Below, one piece after another: positions 9,302-18,561 of a DNA stretch of 64,000 nucleotides (positions are counted from its first letter, which is position 1; every line of letters starts with the position of its first letter). Below the pieces are notes generated by a model. That model was not told where the DNA came from, did no database searches, and worked only from the letters and a program-made list of their open reading frames with translations. The DNA lies in assembly GCA_016025055.1 (NCBI GenBank), contig CP065590.1, forward strand, positions 496,001 through 560,000. Direction: 5' to 3'. This stretch comes from Chryseobacterium indologenes (lineage in GTDB: Bacteria > Bacteroidota > Bacteroidia > Flavobacteriales > Weeksellaceae). The position numbers and the translations under genes are program-made.

Positions 9302-9958
9302 ATGTTATCAACATTGTCAAGAAAAATGCTGATGTGTCTCACGGGACTCTTTCTGGGATTCTTCCTGCTGATTCACTTTCTGGGAAATCTCCAGTTATTT
9401 TTACCGCAGGAACAGGCACATCTTCAGTTCAACGCCTATTCTCACTTTTTATCAGGAAATATTATCATTAAGATCGTGTCCTATGTTTTGTATGCCAGTA
9501 TTATTCTGCATGCGGTAGATGGATTAATGATTACTTTAAAAAACAGAAAATCAGGAGGAAGCTATCAGAATGACAGACGCGGAAGAGCCAGCCAATGGGC
9601 TTCCCGTAATATGGGAATTCTGGGAACATTAATTTTAATCTTCCTCGTGATCCACTTCCAGAATTTCTGGTATATCTATAAGTTCGGAAACCCGCCATTG
9701 GATGAAAACGGAAATAAAGACTTGTACATTCTTGTCGTAACGGTGTTCAGAGAATGGTGGTATGTGATCATTTACGTTATCTCCATGATTGCGTTATGCT
9801 ATCACATGATTCACGGAATTCACAGTGCGGTAAGAACATTGGGATTATACCATCCAAAGTTTGTCAAATGGGTTAAAATAACAGGAATTGCCTACTCCGT
9901 CATCATCAGTGTAGGTTTTGCCCTGATGCCCGTTTATGTGTTCTTTACTTATCATTAA
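9302..9958 (+). CDS. sdhC: succinate dehydrogenase/fumarate reductase cytochrome b subunit
   Basis: The 218-residue membrane anchor of complex II, of the single-polypeptide five-helix type that binds two b hemes and usually works with menaquinone. Hydrophobic helices fall near residues 10-30, 57-76, 102-122, 147-167 and 190-213. Candidate heme-ligand histidines sit in LIHFLGN, LHAVDG, IHFQNFW and CYHMIHGIHS. It is the first of three overlapping-spaced genes, sdhC-A-B. The family alone does not show whether the complex runs as succinate oxidase or fumarate reductase. Confidence 0.95.
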   Translation: MLSTLSRKMLMCLTGLFLGFFLLIHFLGNLQLFLPQEQAHLQFNAYSHFLSGNIIIKIVSYVLYASIILHAVDGLMITLKNRKSGGSYQNDRRGRASQWASRNMGILGTLILIFLVIHFQNFWYIYKFGNPPLDENGNKDLYILVVTVFREWWYVIIYVISMIALCYHMIHGIHSAVRTLGLYHPKFVKWVKITGIAYSVIISVGFALMPVYVFFTYH

Positions 9959-9970
9959 ACAGACCTCATC

Positions 9971-11888
9971 ATGATTTTAGATTCAAAAATACCACAAGGC
10001 CCATTGGAGCAAAAATGGGACAACTATAAAAAAGAAAGCCAAGCTCGTTAATCCTGCGAATCGTAAAAAACTGGATGTTATTGTTGTAGGAACGGGGCTG
10101 GCAGGAAGCTCAATTGCCGCTTCATTGGGCGAGATGGGATATAATGTCAAATCCTTCTGTTTTCAGGACAGTCCCAGAAGAGCGCATTCTGTAGCCGCTC
10201 AGGGTGGAGTAAATGCAGCTAAAAATTACAAAAACGATGGGGACAGTGTTTACAGAATGTTTGTAGATACGCTAAAAGGCGGAGATTTCAGAGCACGTGA
10301 AGCCAATGTATATCGCATGGCTGAGTGTTCTTTAAACCTTATCGATCAATCTGTTGCTCAGGGAGTTCCTTTCGGACGTGAGTACGGAGGTTACCTCAAC
10401 AACCGTTCATTCGGGGGTGTACAGGTAAGCCGGACATTTTACGCAAGAGGGCAAACCGGGCAGCAATTGCTTTTGGGAGCCTATCAGGCGCTAATGAGAC
10501 AGGTCGGAAAAGGTTCTGTACAGCTTTTTTCGAGACATGAAATGCTGGATCTGGTTGTTATTGAAGGTAAAGCCAGAGGAATTATTGTAAGAAATCTAGA
10601 TACCGGGGAAATTGAAAGACATGCGGCCCACGCCGTCATCCTGGCAACAGGAGGATATGGAAAAATCTATTACCTTTCTACTTTAGCTATGGGATGTAAC
10701 GGATCTGCAATCTGGAGAGCTCATAAAAAAGGAGCTTTGATGGCCTCACCAAGCTGGATTCAGGTACACCCTACTTCGCTTCCTCAGTCCGGAGATTATC
10801 AATCGAAATTGACATTGATGTCCGAATCATTGCGTAATGACGGAAGAATCTGGGTTCCTCTGAAAAAAGAAGAAAACAGACTACCCAATGATATTCCTGA
10901 AAATGAAAGAGATTATTACCTGGAAAGAAGGTATCCGGCTTTTGGAAATCTGGCACCAAGAGATATTTCTTCCCGCGCTGCCAAAGAAAGGATTGATGCA
11001 GGTTTCGGAATCGGACCCTTAAAAAATGCGGTATATCTTGACTTTTCAAAAGCAATCAAAGAGCAGGGAAAAGAAAAGATCAAAGAGAAATACGGAAATT
11101 TATTCGATATGTATCTTAAAATTACGGGATATGATGCGTATAAAGAACCTATGATGATCTCGCCTTCCGCTCACTTTTCAATGGGTGGGCTTTGGGTAGA
11201 TTATGAACTGATGACGACTATTCCAGGGTTATTTGCATTGGGAGAAGCCAATTTTGCAGATCACGGGGCCAATAGACTGGGAGCCAACTCTCTTCTGCAA
11301 GCCTCTGTAGACGGATATTTTATTGCTCCCTATACGATTGCGAATTATCTGGCGGATGAAATCCACACAGGTAAAATTTCACCGGACGCCCCGGAATTTG
11401 AACACGCTGAAAATGCCGTTAAAAAACAGATTCAGGAATTAATCAATATCAAAGGAACAAAAACCGTTGATCATTTCCACAAAACATTGGGAAAGCTTCT
11501 TTATGATTACTGCGGACTGGCAAGAAACGAAAAAGGATTACAATTTGCCATTCAGGAAATCAGAAAATTAAAACAGGAATTTTACAACGATGTAAGGGTT
11601 TCCGGACAAGGAGACAACATGAATTCCGAACTTGAAAAAGCAGGCCGCGTTGCCGACTATTTTGAAATCGGAGAGCTGATGTGCTACGATGCTTTAACCC
11701 GTAATGAGTCCTGTGGTGCTCACTTCCGGGAAGAATTTCAAACACCGGACGGTGAAGCCCTTAGAAATGATGCGGAATATCAATTTATTTCTGCATGGGG
11801 GTGGACAGGTGAAAACAGCGAGCCGGAACTGAACCGGGAACCTCTGATTTTCGAAGAAATACAGCCAACGGTAAGAAGTTACAAATAA
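9971..11888 (+). CDS. sdhA: succinate dehydrogenase flavoprotein subunit (frameshifted near the start)
   Basis: Catalytic FAD subunit that oxidises succinate to fumarate. The real start is ATG 9971 ([16 protein letters not shown]). The frame is lost in the A6 run at 10028-10033. Removing one A gives Y-K-K-K-A-K-L-V followed by [20 protein letters not shown], the FAD-binding GxGxxG. The remaining 587 codons contain [15 protein letters not shown], where His carries the covalent flavin, and [28 protein letters not shown] and the C-terminal [11 protein letters not shown]. The repaired length is about 638 residues, normal for this type. Because complex II is a core enzyme and everything else is intact, a sequencing error is the likely cause. 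Confidence 0.95.
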
Positions 11889-11903
11889 CAAAAAACAGAA
11901 ATT

Positions 11904-12653
11904 ATGGATTTACACCTTAAGATATGGAGACAGAAAGACAGAAAAAGTGAAGGAAAACTGGTCGGTTATGACCTGAAAGGATTGAATTCCCAAATGTCTT
12001 TCCTCGAAATGCTGGATACTTTAAATGAAAAACTGATTACTGAAGGCGATGAACCGGTAGAATTTGACCACGATTGCCGTGAAGGAATTTGTGGACAATG
12101 CGGAATGATGATTAATGGTATCGCTCATGGTCCGTTAAAACATACCACAACCTGTCAGCTTCACCTAAGATCGTTTAAAGATGGGGAAACCATTTTAATA
12201 GAACCTTTCCGTGCAGAAGCTTTTCCGGTTAAAAAAGATTTAAAGGTAGACCGTTCTGCTTTTGACAGAATCATTTCTTCAGGAGGTTTCGTCTCTATCA
12301 ACACCGGGCAGGCGCCGGATGCCACGGCCATTCCGGTTACCCACCAAACGGCAGAGGAAGCTTTTGATTCTGCGGCATGTATCGGATGTGGCGCCTGCGT
12401 TGCAACCTGTAAAAACGGAAGTGCGGCTTTATTTACCTCAGCAAAGATTACGCATATGGCACTTCTTCCTCAGGGTAAAGAAGAAAGAAGCAAACGCGTT
12501 GTAGATATGGTTACCCGGATGGATACAGAATTATTCGGGCACTGTTCAAATACGGAAGCCTGTGAAGTGGAATGTCCGCAAGGAATTTCGGTACTCAATA
12601 TTGCCAGAATGAATTTTGAATATAACAGAGCATTATTCTTTAAAAAGAAATAG
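11904..12653 (+). CDS. sdhB: succinate dehydrogenase iron-sulfur subunit
   Basis: Passes electrons from the flavin to the quinone site. The 249-residue product has an N-terminal ferredoxin domain with Cys58, Cys63, Cys66 and Cys84 for the [2Fe-2S] cluster. C159-I-G-C-G-A-C-V-A-T-C169 follows, and then the cysteines in HCSNTEACEVECP, which together bind the [4Fe-4S] and [3Fe-4S] clusters. It starts 15 bases after sdhA and closes the operon, followed by a long hairpin. Confidence 0.97.
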   Translation: MDLHLKIWRQKDRKSEGKLVGYDLKGLNSQMSFLEMLDTLNEKLITEGDEPVEFDHDCREGICGQCGMMINGIAHGPLKHTTTCQLHLRSFKDGETILIEPFRAEAFPVKKDLKVDRSAFDRIISSGGFVSINTGQAPDATAIPVTHQTAEEAFDSAACIGCGACVATCKNGSAALFTSAKITHMALLPQGKEERSKRVVDMVTRMDTELFGHCSNTEACEVECPQGISVLNIARMNFEYNRALFFKKK

Positions 12654-12683
12654 TTTAATGTAAAGACTGTTAAACATAAAAAC

Positions 12684-12749
12684 AAACCACATAGACACAT
12701 AGTTTTTTAATTCCTGTTATAAAGGGAGGTCTATGTACCTATGTGGTTT
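12684..12749. terminator. long inverted repeat after sdhB
   Basis: Arms of 19 bases (12684-12702 and 12731-12749) pair with two mismatches around a 28-base loop. The arms contain internally repeated CACATAG words (CCACATAGACACATAG). This is probably the operon terminator. Related CACATAG-rich palindromes recur between genes in this genus, so it may also be a dispersed repeat. Confidence 0.5.
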
Positions 12750-12848
12750 TATACAATTTAAATAAGCTCAGTACATACAATGATGAATTTCGTTTAATTT
12801 TTTAAGCCGTCCTCTTATTTGTTTTATCAGGTACTGATATTTGGATCT

Positions 12849-13811
12849 CTAAAAAATCTTCGGGATCATAATTTTTTTAGGATCATTCTCATCATACAGA
12901 ATCTCTATATTGCCATGTTTAGGAACTGACGAAAGATTCAAAAGGGTGACAATCTTTTTATATACGGCAATATGTTCGGTTCCTCTGAAATCTTTGAAAC
13001 CTACCTGGATCATAATTTCAGGCTGGTCATTAACGGTTAAGCCTGTCTGGCTTACACTGATGATATCCGCTTTTGCATTTCTTCCCGAAAACAGGATTTT
13101 TTCATCCTTTTTATTTTTAAAAAACTTCCCGACAATCAACTGAAAAACCAAAACATAAATAAGGGTCATCACTCCACTGAAAATAATGGGATGCATAAAG
13201 GTGAGGAACTGCCAGCCGAAATCAAAAGAGTCCCTCATGTAGAAATAATAGTATAATCCCACAATATAAGCAATCAACAATCCCACAAATATTCCTCGCA
13301 AAATGATTCCTGATGGATTGATAGCCACTTTCTGGTCGCTTAAGATAAAGTATGGCTCTTGTGAAATATTTGGATTCAGCAGGACTTTTACTTTCTTTCC
13401 GACATCAAATCTTTTTTCCTGTGGCTTGGAGTCGTGGAACGTCATTTCATGCTCAATGACTGTATTTCTGAGGTTAGGAAAAGATAGTACAATCTGAATG
13501 GCATTCATATTGGATTCGGGGAAACATTTTATGAGCTGGTAACGTGTAACAGCAGCTTCTCTTGGAATTCCGTTTCTGAGAATGGAATAAATGGTGCTTC
13601 TCTGTTGAAATGTTTTAACAAAAAGGTTGTTCACAAAGAAAACAATAATGTACCCCCAGATTAACAAAGAAAAACCGAGGTATCCATAGCTGATCGCTAA
13701 TGAATTTCTCGGTTCTGTTGTAAGTTCCTCCGTCATCATATAAATGAATATCGGAAAAGGAACGCAGAAAAAGAAGAGGAAAGCTCCCCAGAAAATGATC
13801 ATGAACTTCAT
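12849..13811 (-). CDS. membrane protein with two DUF3592-like domains
   Basis: A 320-residue protein of unknown function with four hydrophobic helices, near residues 3-26, 44-63, 176-195 and 207-230. After each helix pair there is a similar soluble beta-rich module of about 90 residues. The first ends KVKVLLNPNISQEPYF and the second ends GNIEILYDENDPKKIMI. This ending, with a V/I-x-V/I-L-Y/L-N/D-P pattern, is the signature of DUF3592-type proteins. The internal duplication of helix pair plus module is the most notable feature. It is monocistronic, convergent to sdhB. No function is inferred. Confidence 0.7.
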   Translation of the reverse strand: MKFMIIFWGAFLFFFCVPFPIFIYMMTEELTTEPRNSLAISYGYLGFSLLIWGYIIVFFVNNLFVKTFQQRSTIYSILRNGIPREAAVTRYQLIKCFPESNMNAIQIVLSFPNLRNTVIEHEMTFHDSKPQEKRFDVGKKVKVLLNPNISQEPYFILSDQKVAINPSGIILRGIFVGLLIAYIVGLYYYFYMRDSFDFGWQFLTFMHPIIFSGVMTLIYVLVFQLIVGKFFKNKKDEKILFSGRNAKADIISVSQTGLTVNDQPEIMIQVGFKDFRGTEHIAVYKKIVTLLNLSSVPKHGNIEILYDENDPKKIMIPKIF

Positions 13812-13966
13812 AGCTGTTGTTTTGTAATCAGCAATAAAGTTATGATATTATTACTTAATCTGAGTTGCGCTACGAAAAATCTACAGTCCTGAAGCCAGAA
13901 GGTACTCCCAGCTTCTTTCTTCCAGCTTCCAGCCGTTATTTCTCATCTTCAATAACGCTTTTCTAC

Positions 13967-14979
13967 TTATACTTCTTTGTCAAAATAAAGTCTGTAGTAT
14001 TTTCCTTTATCATCTTCGCCGGTTTCGATTTTCTGTCTGTCTCCGTGAATATAGATGTGGAAATTTTTATCAAGTTTAATGATACTTTTAAAATGTCTCT
14101 GTGTCTTTTTCACCGCTGCCTCACTGATTGGAAATTCTTCCGCAATATTAACCTGCATATCCTGCTCGTAATCAGTTTTAAAGTTGACAAAGCTCTCAAT
14201 AACATGCTCATCACCCAACACTTCATTAGCGAAATCATCCAATTTAAACTCTTCTTTTTCCTTGAAGAAATTGATGGATTTATTAAGGAAATCTGCCTGA
14301 TCAGCTTTAGAGACTTCAAATTCCTGTGGTAACTGTTTCGTGATATAATCTTTATACACCATTAACGCTTCCTGGGTATGGAAATATTCGTCGTCACGTT
14401 GTTTCACTTTCAGGAAGTCTTCGAACCAGTAGTACATGTCTCCGTTTTTGTTGTTGTCAACCACAGAAAGTACGTAGCCCGTATCTTTATCATTATTATA
14501 TATTAAGGCTGCTTTATCAATTTTAGATAAACCGATTCCCTGATCTTTTTCAATATCAAATGTTTCTTCCCCGGATTAATTTTCAGGAAAGATTCTCTTT
14601 TCTCGGTTTTAAAGATCCCGATTTTATCCACTCTGTCCGGGCGGTCACTATCATCTTCAAAAAGAACAATGAAAAGCTCGCCACTCTGAACTCTAGGGTT
14701 CTCTGCTGCTTCGAAAAGGTGCTTTGCAATATTTTCAGATTCCCATATAAATTTGGATTTATCATCAAAAATTTCAGAAACCGCACTGTAAACCGGATTG
14801 TTTACCAGATACGTATCACTGTAAAAATGAAAAGTTTCTTCCGATTTGAAAGATCCTAAAAAGTAATCTTCAAGCAATTCTGCCATTCCTTCCTCAAGCT
14901 TCAATTCCTCCTGGGAAAGCGTTAGGGAATCTCCGTTGATCTTATTTCCGACTCTGTGTACTATTATTTTTGAAAACAT
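13967..14979 (-). CDS. nucleoid-associated protein, YejK/NdpA family (frameshifted)
   Basis: A protein of about 337 residues resembling the 37-kDa nucleoid-associated protein family (YejK/NdpA), which binds the nucleoid in proteobacteria. I start at ATG 14979 (MFSKIIVHRVGNK). A longer in-frame extension exists but is poor. The first half ends in FLKINPG. One base then appears to be missing in the C4 run at 14569-14572, and adding it continues with EETFDIEKDQGIGLSKIDKA and then TGYVLSVVDNNK into the intact second half. The C-terminus (HFKSIIKLDKNFHIYIHGDR) is typical of the family. No operon partner is evident. Confidence 0.8.
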
Positions 14980-15031
14980 CTTTCTGAATATTTGGACTGC
15001 AAAGATATTCATTCTAATCTTTATGCGAAAC

Positions 15032-15247
15032 TTAAAAACAAGGTTGATGTACGGAGTTTTGAACCGCAAAAGAATATAAAATCTGTTCCGAAAACACTTT
15101 AGTTCGCTTGATAACTTCAAAGCTTTGCTTTAAAAAAGACCAACCAGGATAACATTCAGGGATATTCAAAATGTAAGTGTTACCATTCTTACTAAGTTTT
15201 ATAGCGGATCCTGATATTTTTTTCCAATTTGATAAAAACCTTCTCAT
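15032..15247 (-). CDS. short hypothetical protein
   Basis: A 71-codon ORF starting MRRFLSNWKKISG upstream of the nucleoid-protein gene on the same strand. The middle (KLSKNGNTYILNIPECYPGW) looks protein-like, whereas the end looks like translated intergenic sequence. No family is recognised and no strong ribosome site is seen. It may be a broken or spurious gene. Confidence 0.3.
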   Translation of the reverse strand: MRRFLSNWKKISGSAIKLSKNGNTYILNIPECYPGWSFLKQSFEVIKRTKVFSEQILYSFAVQNSVHQPCF

Positions 15248-15372
15248 TTTGAAATGCTTTTTTATTCTAAAACATGAACAAAAAAACACGCAAAACATTA
15301 AAAATCAAATAATTGCATTAAAATCATTTTCAACGGAATAGTCTTGGCATCATAGTTTGAAAACATAGAAAA

Positions 15373-15537
15373 ATGGACTTAAAAACATTAAACAGAATAG
15401 ACAAGTTAAGAAGATTAAAAAGCAGAGGTCCTAAAACGCCTTCGTGGTTGAAGCCTTATCACATGCTATTTTTTGCTTTTTTGATCGTTTTCATCTTCGG
15501 AGCATTTATGAAAATACTTGAACAGAATCACTTTTAA
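15373..15537 (+). CDS. 54-residue single-pass membrane protein, module 1
   Basis: ATG AAAxx-type start after an A-rich leader. The product begins with a strongly basic N-terminal half (MDLKTLNRIDKLRRLKSRG), then KTPSWLKP, then one hydrophobic helix (about residues 31-47) and a short polar tail. By the positive-inside rule the basic end should be cytoplasmic. It ends 11 bases before the helical protein gene at 15549, so the two are likely co-translated. The same order (small basic membrane peptide, then helical protein) is repeated at 15987-16565. Function unknown. Confidence 0.6.
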   Translation: MDLKTLNRIDKLRRLKSRGPKTPSWLKPYHMLFFAFLIVFIFGAFMKILEQNHF

Positions 15538-15548
15538 TATATCATCTT

Positions 15549-15905
15549 ATGAATTATTTACAAGCCGTACAGGAAATCACTGATGTGGTTCCTGACTTTG
15601 AAAATGAAGTAAAAGAAATTAAAATTCAAAACTCCTACAGCATTATACGGACATTTACAGAGCGCATAAAAAATATGATCCGCCAAAATGACAGAAATCT
15701 GCTGTTCAGAAGTTTACAGAAAATGGACAAAATCTATACTGACGGAGATACGGTATTAAAAAATGCTATTGAGACTACATTTATTTATTCTCTGGACAAT
15801 TGTACCGCTTTTTGCAGCGAAGAATACAGAAAAGTGATCTTTAGTCATATTTCTGTCAATCTTCAGAAGGTATATTCCAGACAAATTTACAATCACGGTA
15901 TATAG
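15549..15905 (+). CDS. small helical protein, paralogue A of a tandem pair
   Basis: 118 residues, no signal peptide, predicted helical and probably cytoplasmic. It aligns with the product of 16170-16565 over most of its length. The core LQKMDKIYTDGDTVLKNAIE, with FIYSL, corresponds to IKLMDCIYRNGNSYVRSMIE, with FVRSF. This gives a shared pattern MDxIYxxGxxxxxxxIExxFxxS and a similar C-terminal VxxQxxYxxQ. I believe a domain of unknown function covers such proteins (possibly DUF7674), but I cannot verify it here. No catalytic residues stand out, which suggests a binding or adaptor role. It is linked to the membrane peptide just upstream. Confidence 0.75.
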   Translation: MNYLQAVQEITDVVPDFENEVKEIKIQNSYSIIRTFTERIKNMIRQNDRNLLFRSLQKMDKIYTDGDTVLKNAIETTFIYSLDNCTAFCSEEYRKVIFSHISVNLQKVYSRQIYNHGI

Positions 15906-15986
15906 CGCTTTATTACATTTTTCGTCCCTTTCATTACAAAGTGTTTAAATTAAACAAAAATTAAAATAACTCACAATCAATAGATT

Positions 15987-16118
15987 ATGAAAAATAAAAT
16001 CAGAAGAATTTCAGACTGGAAAACCTGGAAAACCACGACAAACAGACATAATTCCGAAATACTGTTCACTCATATCGCAGTGATTGCAGCCGTATTTATT
16101 TTTGCAGCCTGCCTTTAA
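15987..16118 (+). CDS. 43-residue single-pass membrane protein, module 2
   Basis: A small ORF (MKNKIRRISDWKTWKTTTNR) with a basic, Trp-containing N-terminal half and a C-terminal hydrophobic helix (IAVIAAVFIFAACL, to the last residue). It resembles the module 1 peptide in plan but not in residue sequence. A perfect 13-base palindrome GTTTAAATTAAAC lies upstream at 15943-15955. The following gene is the second helical paralogue, 51 bases on. Function unknown. Confidence 0.5.
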   Translation: MKNKIRRISDWKTWKTTTNRHNSEILFTHIAVIAAVFIFAACL

Positions 16119-16169
16119 ATTTTGGTATACATTTCGCTGCAATAATAAGTGTTTGAAAAATTCTTAATT

Positions 16170-16565
16170 ATGATGAAAGTACAAATGCAAACAATTAATC
16201 AAAAAACAGCTGTTGAATACTTAAAATTTTTCTATCCGCCACTTCGCAAAGAAATCATACAGTTATCCGCTCAGGATAATTTTGCCGGGATCATGCAGGC
16301 AACGGTTAATTATCTAAAGAATCTCCTTCAGGAATCTAAGATCAGCATTATTGCGCATCACATCAAACTGATGGACTGCATCTACAGGAATGGGAATTCG
16401 TATGTAAGAAGCATGATCGAAAATCTCTTTGTAAGATCATTCGAAAGCTTTAAAAAACATGCAAAGATCCAGCATTGGAAAATCCTTTATCAATACATGC
16501 CTGTAAGCTTCCAGATTATTTACAATGAGCAGCAGAAGCAGGACAGGATATATTTTAAAAAATAA
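16170..16565 (+). CDS. small helical protein, paralogue B of a tandem pair
   Basis: 131 residues counted from ATG 16170. An upstream in-frame GTG at 16149 is less likely, since two consecutive ATG codons begin here. It is the paralogue of the 15549 product and shares MDxIYxxGxxxxxxxIExxFxxS and the C-terminal VSFQIIYNEQ. The N-terminus is longer (PPLRKEIIQLSAQDNFAGIM). It is followed immediately by a strong terminator, so the cassette 15373-16565 ends here. Function unknown. The duplication with divergence suggests two versions of one device. Confidence 0.75.
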   Translation: MMKVQMQTINQKTAVEYLKFFYPPLRKEIIQLSAQDNFAGIMQATVNYLKNLLQESKISIIAHHIKLMDCIYRNGNSYVRSMIENLFVRSFESFKKHAKIQHWKILYQYMPVSFQIIYNEQQKQDRIYFKK

Positions 16566-16575
16566 TATGATATAG

Positions 16576-16613
16576 AATCAAAAAGACGAAATGGGCATTT
16601 CGTCTTTTTGATT
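16576..16613 (+). terminator. strong intrinsic terminator after the helical-protein cassette
   Basis: A perfect 17-bp stem (16576-16592 with 16597-16613) and a GGGC loop. T5 lies within the descending arm and TTTT just after it. It begins 11 bases after the stop codon. Confidence 0.85.
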
Positions 16614-16653
16614 TTACTGTGATTAGGTATATCTTTACAAAAAATTAATATCG

Positions 16654-17247
16654 ATGAAACACCTTCTCTATTCCATGGCCTGTATGGCTTTCTTTTCATG
16701 TGGAAATAATGACAATACGATTGATGATCCTAAACCTATAGACAAGGATGTTTATCATTTCCAATTTAAGTATTACCGGATAAAAGATACTGTTTTGTAT
16801 CAAGGATCAACAGGTAAAAAATCGACACCTGAGGAATCTTACCTCAATACGTATTGGGAATTTTATAAAGAACCGGCCTGGAAGCAGATAGAGCTGAATA
16901 TGAAAAGCCACTCCATCACCCTGATCTCAGGAACTTCTGAAAAAACCACTTATCCTTTTACGTTATCCAATGACTCTGTTCTGATTCATAACAACAATGC
17001 CAAGCCAGATTATATAGGTGACTTTGATAAAAACAATGCATCCTTTACTTTAAAAAGAACTTTCAGATATATTAAAAAAGTGCCAAGAAATGATTCTGAG
17101 GGACTGTTGATCCATAAAAATTCTCTTTTTGGAACCACCGAATTCCAGAATATATTTGGAACTGTCTTTACCAACCCTGCTGATATGACAAAATCAGAAG
17201 ATCAGATTTTATGGACTAATATTGAGTATACATTTTCATTGCAGTAG
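16654..17247 (+). CDS. hypothetical lipoprotein
   Basis: A 197-residue protein with a short signal sequence ending in a lipobox-like FFSC16, followed by GNNDNTIDDP. This acidic stretch after the cysteine resembles the surface-export signal of Bacteroidota lipoproteins. The rest is a mixed beta-rich sequence without a family I recognise. It lies between two strong terminators, so it is a single-gene unit, 235 bases upstream of the CDC-like toxin pair. It may or may not be related to them. Confidence 0.7.
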   Translation: MKHLLYSMACMAFFSCGNNDNTIDDPKPIDKDVYHFQFKYYRIKDTVLYQGSTGKKSTPEESYLNTYWEFYKEPAWKQIELNMKSHSITLISGTSEKTTYPFTLSNDSVLIHNNNAKPDYIGDFDKNNASFTLKRTFRYIKKVPRNDSEGLLIHKNSLFGTTEFQNIFGTVFTNPADMTKSEDQILWTNIEYTFSLQ

Positions 17248-17284
17248 GTCTTCCATTCTTGACATTTCGGATGGCAACCCCATA

Positions 17285-17316
17285 AAAACTCCCTGGAAAA
17301 ATTTCCGGGGAGTTTT
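17285..17316 (+). terminator. intrinsic terminator after the lipoprotein gene
   Basis: A 15-bp stem (17285-17299 with 17302-17316) that contains one G-U type pair and has a 2-base loop. It ends in a T-rich run about 40 bases after the stop codon. Confidence 0.8.
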
Positions 17317-17456
17317 TTATATCCAAACATGATTAATATCATCATAAAGAGAATTACATTCATTAAAACCAGTGAGTTACATTTTAAAAAATCAATATTA
17401 ATAAGGCTTAACAAAGAATTAATACAATATTATTTCCCTTATTCGTGTAAAAAATA

Positions 17457-17464
17457 TATTTTTG
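17457..17464 (+). promoter_or_regulatory. -7 element before the CDC-like pair
   Basis: TATTTTTG matches TAnnTTTG, 17 bases before the ATG at 17482. No clear -33 TTG is visible, so the promoter may be weak or activator-dependent. The leader would be only about 11 bases. Confidence 0.35.
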
Positions 17465-17481
17465 GGGCTCAAACTTTAACC

Positions 17482-18559
17482 ATGAAGAAACTAATTTTAC
17501 CAATGACATTATTGGCTCTTGCCGGTATTACGTCAATTTCGTGTCAGAACGACATTAATGAAGAAGCTCAGCCAACTGCTGAAACTTCAAAATCCTTTAA
17601 AGGAATCAACCCAGTAGTAAGTCTTCCTTCAAAATACCTGAATTATGACGAGGTTTCCGTAGGAGGTAAAAAAAATCGCCAATACTCAAAAAACAACTAC
17701 TGTGACCTTAAACAGCGACCAGATGGTTGTAACGTCACCTAACAAAACATTTATTGGTGGTGTTTACAACTCTACTACGCTGGATAACCTTACCTATACA
17801 CCCATCTCATATCCGACGAAACCTATTACCGTATCGTATTCGTTTCCGTCAGATTTTATTGTTGATACTATTGAAAAACCTTCGCTTTCAAGCATGAGAT
17901 CATCCATGTTTAAAGCGATGAAGAGTGCAAATTTCAGTGGCCAGCAGTCATTGGCATTTGATTACAACATCAAGCAGTTCTCTTATTACAGCGAACTTAA
18001 AATCGCATTTGGAGCGAATGTAAATATTGGAAGTATTTTCAGTATTGATATCAGCGGCAGTAATAATAAGGTGAAAAAGAATACCGGAATTTTTGCAAAA
18101 TTCACTCAGAAGAATTTTACCATCGATATGGATATTCCTGACAATGGTAATATCTTCAAAAATGAATCCGATCTGAATCTGGCAGCTTCTAAAAACCCGG
18201 TATACATCAACTCAATCACCTATGGAAGATTAGGAATTATTTCTCTTGAATCTGACTACTCTTACAATGAAACAGCTTTTGCTCTTAAAGCAGCATTAAA
18301 TGCAAAGATGGTTAACGGATCGATCAGCATTGATGTACAGAGTAAAAAAATCCTTGAGGAATCTGACCTTAAAGTATATATTCTGGGAGGTGTAGGATCT
18401 GATGCCGTAGAGGTAGTACAGGGATACCAGGGATTCATCAACTTTATTGTTAACGGAGGTGAGTTTACCGCCAATGCTCCGGGAGTTCCAATTAACTTCA
18501 CAGCAGCACACGCAGGGGACAATTCTGTATACTATACAACATTCACTGTAGAAAAATAA
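17482..18559 (+). CDS. short CDC-like pore-forming protein (thiol-activated cytolysin family), frameshifted
   Basis: A cholesterol-dependent-cytolysin-like protein of about 358 residues once one A is removed from the A8 run at 17668-17675, which restores GGKKIANTQKTTTVTLNSDQ. It has a lipoprotein-type signal (ITSISC21). Core features shared with CDCs are FTIDMDIP, the VYINSITYGRLGIISLES strand with YGR, the LKVYILGGVGSDA segment, and the end GEFTANAPGVPINFT with DNS. It stops right after domain 3, so domain 4 (the receptor-binding beta-sandwich) and the CDC undecapeptide are absent. The long partner starts 2 bases after the stop. In Elizabethkingia anophelis, paired short and long CDC-like proteins act together to form pores, and this pair has the same layout. 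Confidence 0.88.
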
Positions 18560-18561
18560 TA

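Noticed and set aside
13865..14332. A 155-codon plus-strand ORF
   Set aside because: Antisense to the nucleoid-protein gene and low-complexity Phe-rich. The plus-strand start includes AGCTTCCAGCTTCC-like intergenic repeat.
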